A stretch of DNA of 63,773 nt from the NCBI GenBank assembly GCA_016932435.1, contig JAFGCW010000004.1:1-63773 (forward strand), read 5' to 3'. This DNA is from Dehalococcoidales bacterium. Its GTDB lineage: Bacteria; Chloroflexota; Dehalococcoidia; Dehalococcoidales; UBA2162. Below are positions 26,761-35,835 of this stretch, in pieces. The position numbers and the translations under genes are program-made. Below the pieces are notes generated by a model that had not been told where the DNA came from, did no database searches, and saw nothing but the letters and a program-made list of their open reading frames with translations. The first letter of the stretch is position 1; each line of letters opens with the position of its first letter.

Positions 26761-27636
26761 TTAACCTCCCTCTTTCTTCTTCAACTGTCTGGCTCTCACA
26801 ACGAGTAGGTTTACCGCAAGTCCGGCTGCGATTACTCCCCATGATATCCAGGCTAACGGATGAAAAATATCTTTTTGAACGATTAATGAAGCCGGCGATA
26901 TGGGCATTTCGGGCAACGAGTATACAGAAGGTTTGTCAGGCAGGACGTAAAGAACATGCAGCCCTCCCATTTCATATTCACCGTAAAGACAGGCATTACG
27001 ATTCTTCTTCGATAACTCCTTCACTCTCTCTTTAGCTTCTTCAAGCAGTTCTTGACGTTTTCCGAACTTGAGAGCGCCGGTGGGGCACGCTTCTACACAA
27101 GCAGGCTGCTGACCGTTTTCAATACGTTCTTTGCAAAACGTGCATTTACTCATCGTATCGATGCCGGTTATCTTATTATTCTCAAGTTTCGGTATCTCAT
27201 AAGGACAGAATTCTGCACAATAACCGCATCCGATACATTTATCTCTGTCATACAGTACATATCCTTCCTCGGTATAATTTAGAGCTCCTGCCGGGCAGAC
27301 TTTTACACAGGCAGCGTCGGTACAATGCATGCAGGCGTGTTTCCTGTAAACCCACCTGTTGTTTATATTTACGGTTGATAACGTTGTCCACGTCTTTGAA
27401 GATAATTCAGGGGGAGATTCAGATTCAGGTTTTATTTCTTCAGGGAGGTTATTATAATTTTTACAGGCTGCGAAGCACCACCAGCAACCAACACACTTGC
27501 TTACATCCACAAGAATTGCATATTCTGAGACTGATGACGTTGATTGAGAAGTAGCTTTAATCGCAGGTTTGCGTAACAGCATCAGACCGGTGGCTCCCAT
27601 TAGTGTTTTAATAAAATCCCCTCTACTGATATCCAT
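26761..27636 (-). CDS. Formate dehydrogenase beta-type [4Fe-4S] protein with C-terminal anchor
   Basis: A 291-residue four-cluster ferredoxin subunit. Sixteen cysteines fall in four sets near residues 48-58, 102-114, 134-144 and 165-184 (CVGCWWCFAAC, CMHCTDAACVKVC, CIGCGYCAEFC, CTFCK with ACVEAC). A membrane helix lies near 257-277. The N-terminus SRGDFIKTLMGATGLMLL looks like a Tat signal remnant with one arginine. It resembles FdnH and should wire an alpha subunit to the cytochrome. ATG 27636 is used; a TTG three bases upstream is possible. The alpha subunit is missing here. Confidence 0.85.
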   Translation of the reverse strand: MDISRGDFIKTLMGATGLMLLRKPAIKATSQSTSSVSEYAILVDVSKCVGCWWCFAACKNYNNLPEEIKPESESPPELSSKTWTTLSTVNINNRWVYRKHACMHCTDAACVKVCPAGALNYTEEGYVLYDRDKCIGCGYCAEFCPYEIPKLENNKITGIDTMSKCTFCKERIENGQQPACVEACPTGALKFGKRQELLEEAKERVKELSKKNRNACLYGEYEMGGLHVLYVLPDKPSVYSLPEMPISPASLIVQKDIFHPLAWISWGVIAAGLAVNLLVVRARQLKKKEGG

Positions 27637-27708
27637 CAAGACTTATCCTTTCCGGCCATTGTTATTCTCTGTATTTTCCTGCAGCCGTTCATGTTATTGA
27701 TATTCCAG

Positions 27709-27894
27709 TTATTTGATTTTTCCCGTTTCGACAAGTTCCGGTATTTTTTTCGTGCTCTCGGTAGTTTCGATACGCTCTTTTCTGCGTATACGTCGCTGAC
27801 TTCCGAAATATATGCCAATCACAGTTAAACCTACCAGCACCGGAACACCAACGAATATTCCTATTGCCATTAATACCGCCAGTACCGTTTCCAT
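27709..27894 (-). CDS. Small single-span membrane protein upstream of the FdnH-like gene
   Basis: A 61-residue protein with one membrane helix (about 4-30) followed by a basic stretch RRIRRKERI. GGAGGATAAA precedes the ATG. It is 72 bases upstream of the iron-sulfur gene on the same strand and is probably the first gene of that operon. No family recognised; an assembly or structural role is only a guess. Confidence 0.6.
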   Translation of the reverse strand: METVLAVLMAIGIFVGVPVLVGLTVIGIYFGSQRRIRRKERIETTESTKKIPELVETGKIK

Positions 27895-28264
27895 TTTTTA
27901 TCCTCCTTCTTGACCTGAGTATTAACCTTTCACATTCACCACTATTAATTTACAACGATTAAAACGATATTGCCGTCCGATTTACTGCCGAATTAATACC
28001 TGAAAAATGCTTAAATGGAAGAGGATTATCTATGAATAATTTCCTGTATTCAGGAAAATAAAACACTAAGTGGAAATACTTAATGACATACAGGAATCAT
28101 GCACTGGTAAACAGGATGGGAAAAGTAAACTTAAATACCATTTTTACTGTAACATCCGGGGCAGTCTGTTTTGCAGAAAGATCAGTTCAAAGCACTTTCT
28201 CCAACCGGTCCGGTCTTGAACTGGCTGGTAAACAGCGTAGCATAGACAATCAGCTACCGATAAT
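27895..28264. other. Intergenic region containing a gene remnant
   Basis: About 370 bases between two leftward units. The part near 28182-28253 looks like the end of a lost ABC transporter gene; the rest, including the probable promoter of the small membrane protein operon, shows no other feature. Confidence 0.4.
28182..28253 (-). pseudogene. Short C-terminal remnant of an ABC-transporter gene
   Basis: Read leftward after a TAG, the frame gives LIVYATLFTSQFKTGPVGES and stops shortly after. This parallels the end of the exporter at 29620-31575 (GFYTSLYNSQFEISPAES), so it looks like the tail of a deleted or duplicated exporter gene. Only about 23 codons remain. Confidence 0.35.
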
Positions 28265-29425
28265 TCATCTTTGTCGGAAAAAGACCAGGAATATCAGGGC
28301 AAGAGTGCCACTGGTCACCCCTATTACCAGGAAGACGGCGTTCAGTCCCGAAGCAGATGCCAGTGGATTAAGCATAATCGGCGACAGGAATTGTCCCAGG
28401 AGTCCGAACGATCCCAGGTACGAGGTAATTCGGCCTCTAAAGGAAGCAGGTACAAGTTCTCCCACCCATAATTGAGTGGTCGGCGCCAGCATTCCCTGCC
28501 CGGCGCCAAAAAATATAAGAGAAAGGCCAACAAGCCAGGTCGCAGATGCCTGCGACAGCATTATGAAACCGATTGTCCAAAGGATAAGAGTTATAGATAA
28601 TATCTTTTTATATGACAGTCTTATCCTGATTTTCCCGTAAAACAGGGCGACTATACCCGCCACAAGGCTCATTCCCGATATGAACAGACTGATATGGAAA
28701 GGACTTGTCAGGTCGAACCGTTCAAGGACCTGCGGCAGAAAGACCACCAGTGAGTAAAGAAAGACCATGCCCAGGAAGACAAGTCCGTACAGAATTAATA
28801 GGGTAGGAGTATCACGGAGAACTCTTAATACTGAAGTCGCTTGTTCATCAGCATTGACTTCCGACTCCGGTCGAGTGACCGGTATTAACAATATCGTCAA
28901 TAAACATAAGGGAATACCGACGAAATATATTACGAACGGGTAATGCCAGGAAAAGGTTCCCAGGAATCCACCAAGCAGCGGCCAGATGATACCACCGATA
29001 CTCTGGCTGCTGGCTCGATAACCCATAACCCGGTTTCTCTCAACTCCCTGCTTGTACAGGTTAAAGACCAGTACGGTGATCGAAGTTAATATTGCTGCCA
29101 CTCCGATACCGAGAAATGCCCTGCTGACAAGCATTCCCCAGTAAACATCGATAAATAATCCCGTTCCACCGGATACGCCGAACAGAGCCAGTCCCAGTAT
29201 CAACGGCTTCTTGGGACCGATTTTGTCGATGAGAATGCCGAAAAGAGGGCTGAAGAGTACGACGAAAAAACTGTGGGTGGTAATCAGAATTCTTGCCGGA
29301 CCCGGCTCTACGCCGAGTCCGTCTCCCATTAATGTAAGAACGGGAGCGATAATAGCCCCGGCCATTACCGTCAGGGTTGCCGAGGCCAGGATTACCCATA
29401 ATGTGGCATTTTTGTAAATACTCAT
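28265..29425 (-). CDS. Major facilitator superfamily transporter
   Basis: A 386-residue protein of about twelve membrane helices with the MFS loop-2/3 motif as GILIDKIGPKKPLILG and a second-half repeat. The N-half HSFFVVLFSPLFG and the Gly/Pro-rich helix near WPLLGGFLGTF resemble drug:proton antiporters. It should export or exchange a small molecule through the cytoplasmic membrane. No clear ribosome site precedes the ATG. It lies downstream of the ABC exporter pair on the same strand, so this stretch is rich in efflux genes. Confidence 0.85.
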   Translation of the reverse strand: MSIYKNATLWVILASATLTVMAGAIIAPVLTLMGDGLGVEPGPARILITTHSFFVVLFSPLFGILIDKIGPKKPLILGLALFGVSGGTGLFIDVYWGMLVSRAFLGIGVAAILTSITVLVFNLYKQGVERNRVMGYRASSQSIGGIIWPLLGGFLGTFSWHYPFVIYFVGIPLCLLTILLIPVTRPESEVNADEQATSVLRVLRDTPTLLILYGLVFLGMVFLYSLVVFLPQVLERFDLTSPFHISLFISGMSLVAGIVALFYGKIRIRLSYKKILSITLILWTIGFIMLSQASATWLVGLSLIFFGAGQGMLAPTTQLWVGELVPASFRGRITSYLGSFGLLGQFLSPIMLNPLASASGLNAVFLVIGVTSGTLALIFLVFFRQR

Positions 29426-29619
29426 TGCGGATTAGTGTCCAGAACCAGGATTATGGTAGCAATACTCTCGACTGAATGTCCAGCAAGAGATAACCGTCAT
29501 CAGTATTATTACAGGCAAATAGACAAATCTGAACAGAATCAAACTGTTAAACACACGACGCGACAAACATCAGGAGTAGTCGTTTCTGTCGGAAGGATTT
29601 AAGGTCAGATATATTACAA

Positions 29620-31575
29620 TCAATTTTGAGTACCGCTTTCAGCCGGACTGATCTCGAACTGGCTGTTATACAGCGAGGTATAGAAACCGTTCGCCGCCAG
29701 CAGTGTCTTGTGATTCCCCTGCTCTACGATGTCTCCTTCATTCATCACCAGGATCAGATCGGCGTTGCGAATGGTTGACAGTCGATGAGCGATGATAAAA
29801 CTCGTTCGCTCCTTCATCAGTTCATCCATGGCTCTCTGGATCAGGATTTCGGTCCTCGTATCCACAGAACTCGTTGCTTCATCGAGAATCAGGATTTTCG
29901 GGTCGGAAAGGATAGCCCTGGCAATAGTCAGCAACTGCTTCTGCCCTTCCGAAATATTGGTGCTTTCTTCGTTCAGTTCCATATCATAACTGTACGGCAG
30001 GGTCCTGATAAAATGGTCGGCATTGGCTGTTTTGGCCGCCTCGACTACCTGGTCATCGGTAGCAGACAGGTCTCCGTACCTGATGTTTTCACGGATTGTC
30101 CCGTTAAACAGCCACGTATCCTGCAGCACCATGCCAAACATATCACGGAGATTATCGCGAGTCATCCGGGTTATATCGGTACCGTCTATGGAGATAGAAC
30201 CCGAGTTTAAGTCATAGAAACGCATCAGCAGTTTTACTATGGTCGTTTTCCCCGCGCCGGTCGGTCCGACAATAGCCACTTTCTGTCCCTGTTTGATATC
30301 AGCGGAGAAATCATTGATGATGATTTCCTCCGGTTTATATCCGAAACGCACATTGTTGAACGTTATGTTCCCGGTAACCGTGGACAGATGAACCGCGTCG
30401 GCAGAGTCCGGAATTTCTTCGTCTTCATCAAGAAACTCGAATACCCGTTCAGCCGCAGCGGCTGTCGCCTGGATAACATTCGCTATGTTGGCAACCTGTG
30501 CAATGGGTTGAGTAAATGACCGCACGTACTGGATAAAAGCCAGGATATCTCCTACTCCAATGCTCCCCCGTATCGCAAGGTATCCACCGAGAATGCTCAC
30601 CAGCACATAGGACAGGTTTCCCACAAAGGTCATTATCGGCATCATCATCGTTGAGAGAAACTGTGATTTCCAGCCGGCCACGTACAGTTCCTCGTTCAGT
30701 TCGTTAAACTTACGGATAGATTTTTCCTCGCCGTTAAAGGCTTTCATTACGATATGTCCGCCGTACATTTCCTCAACATGTCCGTTCACATGTCCCAGGT
30801 AGGCTTGCTGCCTTCTGAAATATTTTTGCGATTTTCTGACTATCAGGCTGACCAGTCCTGCCGATATTGGCAGGATCACAAGGGCTACCAGAGTCATCAG
30901 CCAGCTGATGGTCAGCATCATGATAAGGATACCGACAATAGTTGTTACAGATGTAACGATCTGCGTCATATTTTGTGTTAACGTCATACTGATGGTATCG
31001 ACATCGTTGGCCACGCGACTTTGTACTTCACCATGGGTTTTGGTATCGAAATATTTCAGCGGCATCCGTTTTATCTTCTCGGCAATGTTCCTCCTGAACT
31101 GGTAGGTTATCTTCATGGCTATCCCGGACATAATAAATCCCTGGATATAGTTAAAAGCGGCGCTGAGGAGATAAAGTACCAGGAGTAAAAGGGCTATCTG
31201 ACCGATATACTCGAAATCGATTGACGCTCCGGGTACATTCATCGCTTTTGCCACGGCTCCTTCGAAAAGCCGGGTCGTCGCGTTACCCAGGAGTTTCGGG
31301 CCGATTATCGCGAAAATCGTACTGGCTATGGCGAATATGAAGACAATGACAAGCGAGAATCGATAGGGTTTCAGGTAAGCCAGGAAAGTCCTGAATGTTT
31401 TCTTAAAACTTTTCGGTTTCTCACCACCCATCATCCCGGGGTGCATACCTCCACCCATCGGACCTCCTCCGGGAGGTGGTCCTCCCCCAGGGGGTGGCCC
31501 TCCGCCTTCCTGACCTCGCGGTCCTGGACCGGGCATACCACCATTTCCGGGTTGTCCGTTACCGCGCCGCATCAT
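29620..31575 (-). CDS. Heterodimeric ABC exporter half, catalytic-site subunit (YheH/BmrD type)
   Basis: A 651-residue half-transporter: a Gly/Pro/Met-rich cytoplasmic head (1-55), six membrane helices (about 70-365) and an ATPase. Walker A GPTGAGKTT, signature NISEGQKQ and Walker B ILILDEATSSVD are present, with the catalytic glutamate intact. The head with repeated GGGPPP units is unusual. Its ATG overlaps the partner's stop by four bases, so both are made together. Probably exports lipophilic compounds. The SEGQ signature instead of SGGQ is typical of this subunit type. Confidence 0.9.
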   Translation of the reverse strand: MMRRGNGQPGNGGMPGPGPRGQEGGGPPPGGGPPPGGGPMGGGMHPGMMGGEKPKSFKKTFRTFLAYLKPYRFSLVIVFIFAIASTIFAIIGPKLLGNATTRLFEGAVAKAMNVPGASIDFEYIGQIALLLLVLYLLSAAFNYIQGFIMSGIAMKITYQFRRNIAEKIKRMPLKYFDTKTHGEVQSRVANDVDTISMTLTQNMTQIVTSVTTIVGILIMMLTISWLMTLVALVILPISAGLVSLIVRKSQKYFRRQQAYLGHVNGHVEEMYGGHIVMKAFNGEEKSIRKFNELNEELYVAGWKSQFLSTMMMPIMTFVGNLSYVLVSILGGYLAIRGSIGVGDILAFIQYVRSFTQPIAQVANIANVIQATAAAAERVFEFLDEDEEIPDSADAVHLSTVTGNITFNNVRFGYKPEEIIINDFSADIKQGQKVAIVGPTGAGKTTIVKLLMRFYDLNSGSISIDGTDITRMTRDNLRDMFGMVLQDTWLFNGTIRENIRYGDLSATDDQVVEAAKTANADHFIRTLPYSYDMELNEESTNISEGQKQLLTIARAILSDPKILILDEATSSVDTRTEILIQRAMDELMKERTSFIIAHRLSTIRNADLILVMNEGDIVEQGNHKTLLAANGFYTSLYNSQFEISPAESGTQN

Positions 31576-33797
31576 TGTGACAACTCCTCGGCGGATAGTT
31601 GGGACAGGGCGATTTCCTGGTAAACTTCGCAGTCTTTCATAAGTTGTTTATGGGTACCTATACCGGCAACCTCTCCGTCATCCAGCACCAGTATCTGGTC
31701 TGCCGACATGACAGTGCTGACACGCTGGGTGACTATCAAAACGGTGGCATCGGCTGTTTCCTTTTTTAAAGCTTGCCGTAAAGCCTTATCAGTCCTGTAA
31801 TCGAGCGCTGACAGACTGTCATCGAATATATAAATTTCCGGTCCTTTAGCCAGGGCGCGGGCGATCGCCAGTCTCTGTTTCTGTCCCCCGGACAGGTTCG
31901 TCCCACCCTGGGCTATGTTAGTTGAATGGCTGTCTTCTTTCGACCTGATAAAGTCTTCAGCCTGTGCTGTTCTGATATATTTTTTTACTTCCTCGTCGGT
32001 AGCATCTTCATTGGCATACCTGATATTGCTTTCCACTGTGCCTGAAAAAAGTACCGCTTTCTGAGGAACGTATCCTATCCTGTCTCTCAAGTCGTGCTGA
32101 CTTGCCTTCCTGACATCGACACCATCAACGGATATCTCACCTCCGGTAACATCGTAAAACCGGGGGATCAGGTTTATCAGGGTAGACTTTCCGCTGCCGG
32201 TACTGCCGATAAATGCGGTCGTCTGACCGGGCATCGCAGTGAAAGTGATATGCTTCAGAACATCGTCTTCGGCGCCCGGGTAGCGGAAAGTAACATCTTT
32301 GAATTCCACCACTCCTTTTTTCTCCGGAAGTAATTCCTGCGGCTGCTTCGGATCAACGATAACAGGATCGGTCTCCAGTACTTCGCTTATTCTCACGGCA
32401 GAAACGATAGCACGCGGCAGCATGATAAACACCATGGACACCATCAGGAAAGCCATGATTATCTGCATCGCGTACTGCATAAACGCCATTATATCGCCGA
32501 CCTGAATAGAGCCGGCATCTATCTGTCGGGCGCCTACCCATATGATCAGGAGCATTACTCCGTTCATGATAAGCATCAGCGCCGGCATCAGGAATACCAG
32601 TACGCGGTTGATGAAAAGATTCACCTTTGTCAGGTCGGCATTGGCCACATCGAATCTTTTTTCTTCATGTTCCTGAGTATTGAATGCGCGGATAACCATC
32701 AATCCCGACAGTATCTCCCGGGTTACCAGGTTTAATTTATCGATAAAGGTCTGTATAGTCTGGAATTTCGGAACAGCGACTATGATTAGAATGATTATAA
32801 GCGTTAGTACCAGGCCGACAGCGGCAGCAATAATCCATATCATTGACTCATCAGCCCCTATCACCTTTATCACACCACCGACCCCCAGGATCGGCGCGTA
32901 AAATACAACCCGGAAAAGCATCACCATCAGCATCTGGATCTGGGTTATGTCATTGGTCGAACGGGTGATCAGTGAAGCAGTAGAAAGCCTGTCTAATTCG
33001 GCACTGGAAAAACTCTCGACCTTCTCAAATAACTGGCGTCGAACGTTTCTACCCATAGCGGCAGCAACCCGTGCCGACAGAAAGCCGACTGCCACCGAAG
33101 CGGCAGCGCTGCCAAGAGTGATAAGCAGCATCAGCAAACCGATTCTCAGTATATAACCTGTCTGAACACCGCCCGTGTCCAGTCCGATCGCTTCATACCG
33201 GGTCGCAATATAGGCTATCGTTGCCTGTTCCTTTAGACCTTCCGGCAGGTTTGATATCAGTTGAGTCGCAGTGGTACGGATTTCTTCAATCCGGTCCGCC
33301 GGCATTTGCGTAATCAGCGTAAACGGGTCTACGTCCTCCGGGATTTCCATATCGCCATCGCCATAGGCACCCAGTCCCTGCTGCTCGATACCGGACACGA
33401 TCGGTATTATAGTACTGAAGATTATATCCAATTCATCGATTTCTTCGGTTGTCTCTGCCGTTAATTCGTATACGGGAGTATCCGCTAAAGCAGGATATTC
33501 CTCCAGATATTCCTGATACTTACTTTCGTCAAGAGTTTGTCTTTCGAGCAACATGTAACCGGAGTCAACCGATGTTTTTTCTTGTTCTGTCATAAAAAGT
33601 GAAAGCTTTTCATATTCGACTGATTCGATAGCCTGGGGAACAGCATTATCAATACCGTTTTGCTGTATACCGATATTTACTATATCCGCCATGTATCCGG
33701 GTAATGACAGGTCAGCCATTGCCTGTGCATACAGGAGTATAAATATTACTAAGATCAGCCAGATAAACGGTTTCAGGGGTTTTATCAGTTTACGCAT
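31572..33797 (-). CDS. Heterodimeric ABC exporter half with degenerate ATP site (YheI/BmrC type)
   Basis: A 741-residue half-transporter. Between membrane helix 1 and 2 a large domain of about 170 residues (about 45-215) faces outward. The ATPase has Walker A GSTGSGKST, signature NLSGGQKQR and Walker B IYIFDDSLSALD, in which the catalytic glutamate is aspartate. This is the pattern of TM287/BmrC, where one of two ATP sites is non-hydrolytic. It is the first gene of the exporter pair. The ribosome site is weak. Confidence 0.9.
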   Translation of the reverse strand: MRKLIKPLKPFIWLILVIFILLYAQAMADLSLPGYMADIVNIGIQQNGIDNAVPQAIESVEYEKLSLFMTEQEKTSVDSGYMLLERQTLDESKYQEYLEEYPALADTPVYELTAETTEEIDELDIIFSTIIPIVSGIEQQGLGAYGDGDMEIPEDVDPFTLITQMPADRIEEIRTTATQLISNLPEGLKEQATIAYIATRYEAIGLDTGGVQTGYILRIGLLMLLITLGSAAASVAVGFLSARVAAAMGRNVRRQLFEKVESFSSAELDRLSTASLITRSTNDITQIQMLMVMLFRVVFYAPILGVGGVIKVIGADESMIWIIAAAVGLVLTLIIILIIVAVPKFQTIQTFIDKLNLVTREILSGLMVIRAFNTQEHEEKRFDVANADLTKVNLFINRVLVFLMPALMLIMNGVMLLIIWVGARQIDAGSIQVGDIMAFMQYAMQIIMAFLMVSMVFIMLPRAIVSAVRISEVLETDPVIVDPKQPQELLPEKKGVVEFKDVTFRYPGAEDDVLKHITFTAMPGQTTAFIGSTGSGKSTLINLIPRFYDVTGGEISVDGVDVRKASQHDLRDRIGYVPQKAVLFSGTVESNIRYANEDATDEEVKKYIRTAQAEDFIRSKEDSHSTNIAQGGTNLSGGQKQRLAIARALAKGPEIYIFDDSLSALDYRTDKALRQALKKETADATVLIVTQRVSTVMSADQILVLDDGEVAGIGTHKQLMKDCEVYQEIALSQLSAEELSQ

Positions 33798-34275
33798 TTA
33801 TAAAATAAGTACCTTTGTTGTGGTTTAGATATCGCATTCGTTAACGTATGCATCACTCGTTTGTTTTGAATGGATTACGTCTACAGATATATTTCATCAG
33901 GACTAGCGCTTCGTCCTGAACTCTTTTAATGTTCTTAGGGCAGACGATACTTCGGTAAGTTCCGTCACCGTCACGTCTTTTTCACTCAGTACCCCCGTAA
34001 TACCGATGCGAAGACGTAGCAGGTCACTCGAAACACCGCCATGATCTATCCTGACAAGTTTTCGATAATACAGGAAAGTACCTGAGCTATACGGTCCGGA
34101 ATATTGTTAATGATTCTGTTTTCTTTACCCATCTTTAACAAACCACTAAAGAATAGGTCATTAACAGAACAGTTCACTTAGTTAACTATTATACTATATA
34201 ATTTGTACGATATCAATATTTAAAAAGAGAGAGGATTATCTCCTCTCTCTGATCATTACTTAATAGTATTATTTA
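33798..34275. other. Intergenic region with a frameshifted coding remnant
   Basis: About 480 bases between two leftward genes. It holds the remnant at 33903-34132. The stretch near 34200-34260 is AT-rich and is likely the promoter-distal end of the CoA-transferase unit. Confidence 0.4.
33903..34132 (-). pseudogene. Possible frameshifted small gene upstream of the ABC exporter
   Basis: ATG 34132 begins MGKENRIINNIPDRIAQVL and closes at TAG after 28 codons. A second frame overlaps and continues YYRKLVRIDHGGVSSDLL to a stop at 33903, ending TLKEFRTKR. Joined by one frameshift near 34075 these give about 76 residues of protein-like sequence. A small regulator of the exporter is conceivable. The evidence is only composition, so confidence is low. 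Confidence 0.3.
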
Positions 34276-35484
34276 TTAGTTTATAACTTCCAAATCCTTT
34301 AGATTGGTTATATCTTCCCAGGTATAACCGAATTCCAGCAGGATTTCCTCGGTATGTTGACCGAGTTCCGGCGCTTCCCGTTGCACTGAAGCCGGTGTAT
34401 CGTGGAATTCCCAGGGGAATCCGATCATTTTTATCGGACCCCAGACGGGATGATCGACGTCAATCACATAGTTGTTCGCCTTCGCCTGTTCATCCTGGAA
34501 TACTTCCGACGGTGACTGGATCGGAGTGTAGATAATCTCCGCTTTCTTGAAGATATCCATCCACTCGTCGCGGTTTTTAGTAGCAAACCTTTCATCAAGT
34601 ATGGCAACCAGTTCTTTGCCGTGGTCATGCCTGGCTTCGATCGTGCTGAATCGCGGATCATTTTCCAGTTCATTCAGCTCCATCGACTTGCATACCTTGG
34701 GCCAGTACCTGTCCGGCTGAAGATGGGCGATAACTATCCACTTGCCGTCTTTACACTGGTAGTGGTTATATATCGGGTTACCGGCTTCGGACCTCTTCAA
34801 TCGCGGAAACTCCTGACCCAGCACTCCCGGTGCTGAGAAATTGACTCCGTTCAGGGCGATCAAGGCTCCCATCAGAGACGTATCGACAAGTTGTCCTTTA
34901 CCGGTTTTCTCCCTGGCGTAGAGAGCTGCCGTAACCGCCCAGGCGGTGATAAGTCCGCCCTGTTCGTCACCCATGCCAGGAATAAGTGTTCCCGGAGGAC
35001 CATCACGTTCACCGCACATCATCATCGTGCCGGAACGGGCAATCCCAGTATAATCGAATGACAGGGCATTTGCATCAGGTCCTTCTCTGCCCCAGCCCGA
35101 AGCATGAGTGTAGATAAGACGGGGATTAATCTTTGAGAGAACGTCATAGGTTATACCGAGTCGCTTGGGAGCGTTGATACTCAGGTTTGTCAGAAAAACA
35201 TCAGCTTGCTTAATCAATTCGAAAAAAACTTCCTTACCTTTTTCGGTACTAAGATCGAGGACAATACTGCGTTTGTTGCGATTGCAGCTTTCGAAGTAGA
35301 AATTTCTGCCTTTAATACCAGTATCGGCGCCGATGATCCTCATCATACCGCGTGCCGCATCACCTTCTTTCGATTCTATCTTGATAACCTTGGCTCCAAG
35401 ATCACCCAGTCTCATACCGGCTACGGGACCCTGCTGAAACTGCGTAAGTTCCACCACCCTGACTCCATCCAGCGGTCCAGCCAT
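34276..35484 (-). CDS. Class III (CaiB/BaiF-type) CoA-transferase
   Basis: A 402-residue family III CoA-transferase. MAGPLDGVRVVELTQFQQGP, GDLGAKVIKIE, NRNKRSIVLDL and SGWGREGP are standard; the catalytic aspartate is D173 in GMGDEQGG. The family moves CoA between carboxylic acids by an aspartyl-CoA thioester. ACAGGAGG lies before the ATG. It fits with the acyl-CoA ligase and dehydratase-like genes in a CoA-based acid degradation route. Donor and acceptor cannot be told. Confidence 0.92.
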   Translation of the reverse strand: MAGPLDGVRVVELTQFQQGPVAGMRLGDLGAKVIKIESKEGDAARGMMRIIGADTGIKGRNFYFESCNRNKRSIVLDLSTEKGKEVFFELIKQADVFLTNLSINAPKRLGITYDVLSKINPRLIYTHASGWGREGPDANALSFDYTGIARSGTMMMCGERDGPPGTLIPGMGDEQGGLITAWAVTAALYAREKTGKGQLVDTSLMGALIALNGVNFSAPGVLGQEFPRLKRSEAGNPIYNHYQCKDGKWIVIAHLQPDRYWPKVCKSMELNELENDPRFSTIEARHDHGKELVAILDERFATKNRDEWMDIFKKAEIIYTPIQSPSEVFQDEQAKANNYVIDVDHPVWGPIKMIGFPWEFHDTPASVQREAPELGQHTEEILLEFGYTWEDITNLKDLEVIN

Positions 35485-35640
35485 AACATACCTCCTGTAA
35501 TCGAAGCTAACCGGGATCCGGTCTGTTCATTACTTTTCGTTTTAAATGTGGACAAATATCAGCAACTCAAGGACAATTATACAGAATACGGCAGGAGAAT
35601 ATAAAGCCAACACTTGATAAATTCGGTAGGAATGTCATTT

Positions 35641-35710
35641 CCCCCTTTCGAAAAGGGGGAGTAAGGGGGATTTCAAAATCCCTCTCTATCTCCCTTTAAT
35701 AAAGGGAGAA
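35641..35710. repeat. AATCCCCCTT-type palindrome, copy 2 plus diverged half
   Basis: CCCCCTTTCGAAAAGGGGG with AGTAAGGGGGATTT matches the 15635 copy. A diverged inverted copy follows (AAATCCCTCTCTATCTCCCTT then AAAGGGAG). Confidence 0.65.
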
Positions 35711-35776
35711 GTTATGGTTCTATAAGCTACATGGTTTAAAGACAAAAACGGTATTTTTTTCAATAGACAATATTAC

Positions 35777-35805
35777 CTGAAATTTAAAATACGTTCTGGT
35801 ATAAT
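35777..35805 (+). promoter_or_regulatory. Likely sigma-70 promoter of the carboxylesterase gene
   Basis: CTGAAA (35777-35782), 17-base spacer, TATAAT (35800-35805), 30 bases before the ATG. Confidence 0.55.
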
Positions 35806-35835
35806 CTCTTGTACTTTAAGTGAGGGAGAGTTGCT

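Larger units (their letters stand above)
35485..35835. other. Divergent intergenic region with repeats and a promoter
   Basis: About 350 bases between the CoA-transferase and carboxylesterase genes. It contains the palindromic repeat at 35641-35710 and the promoter at 35777-35805. Confidence 0.5.

Noticed and set aside
28083..28475. 130-codon rightward frame beside the MFS gene
   Set aside because: Its second half is antisense to the MFS C-terminus and no ribosome site is seen.
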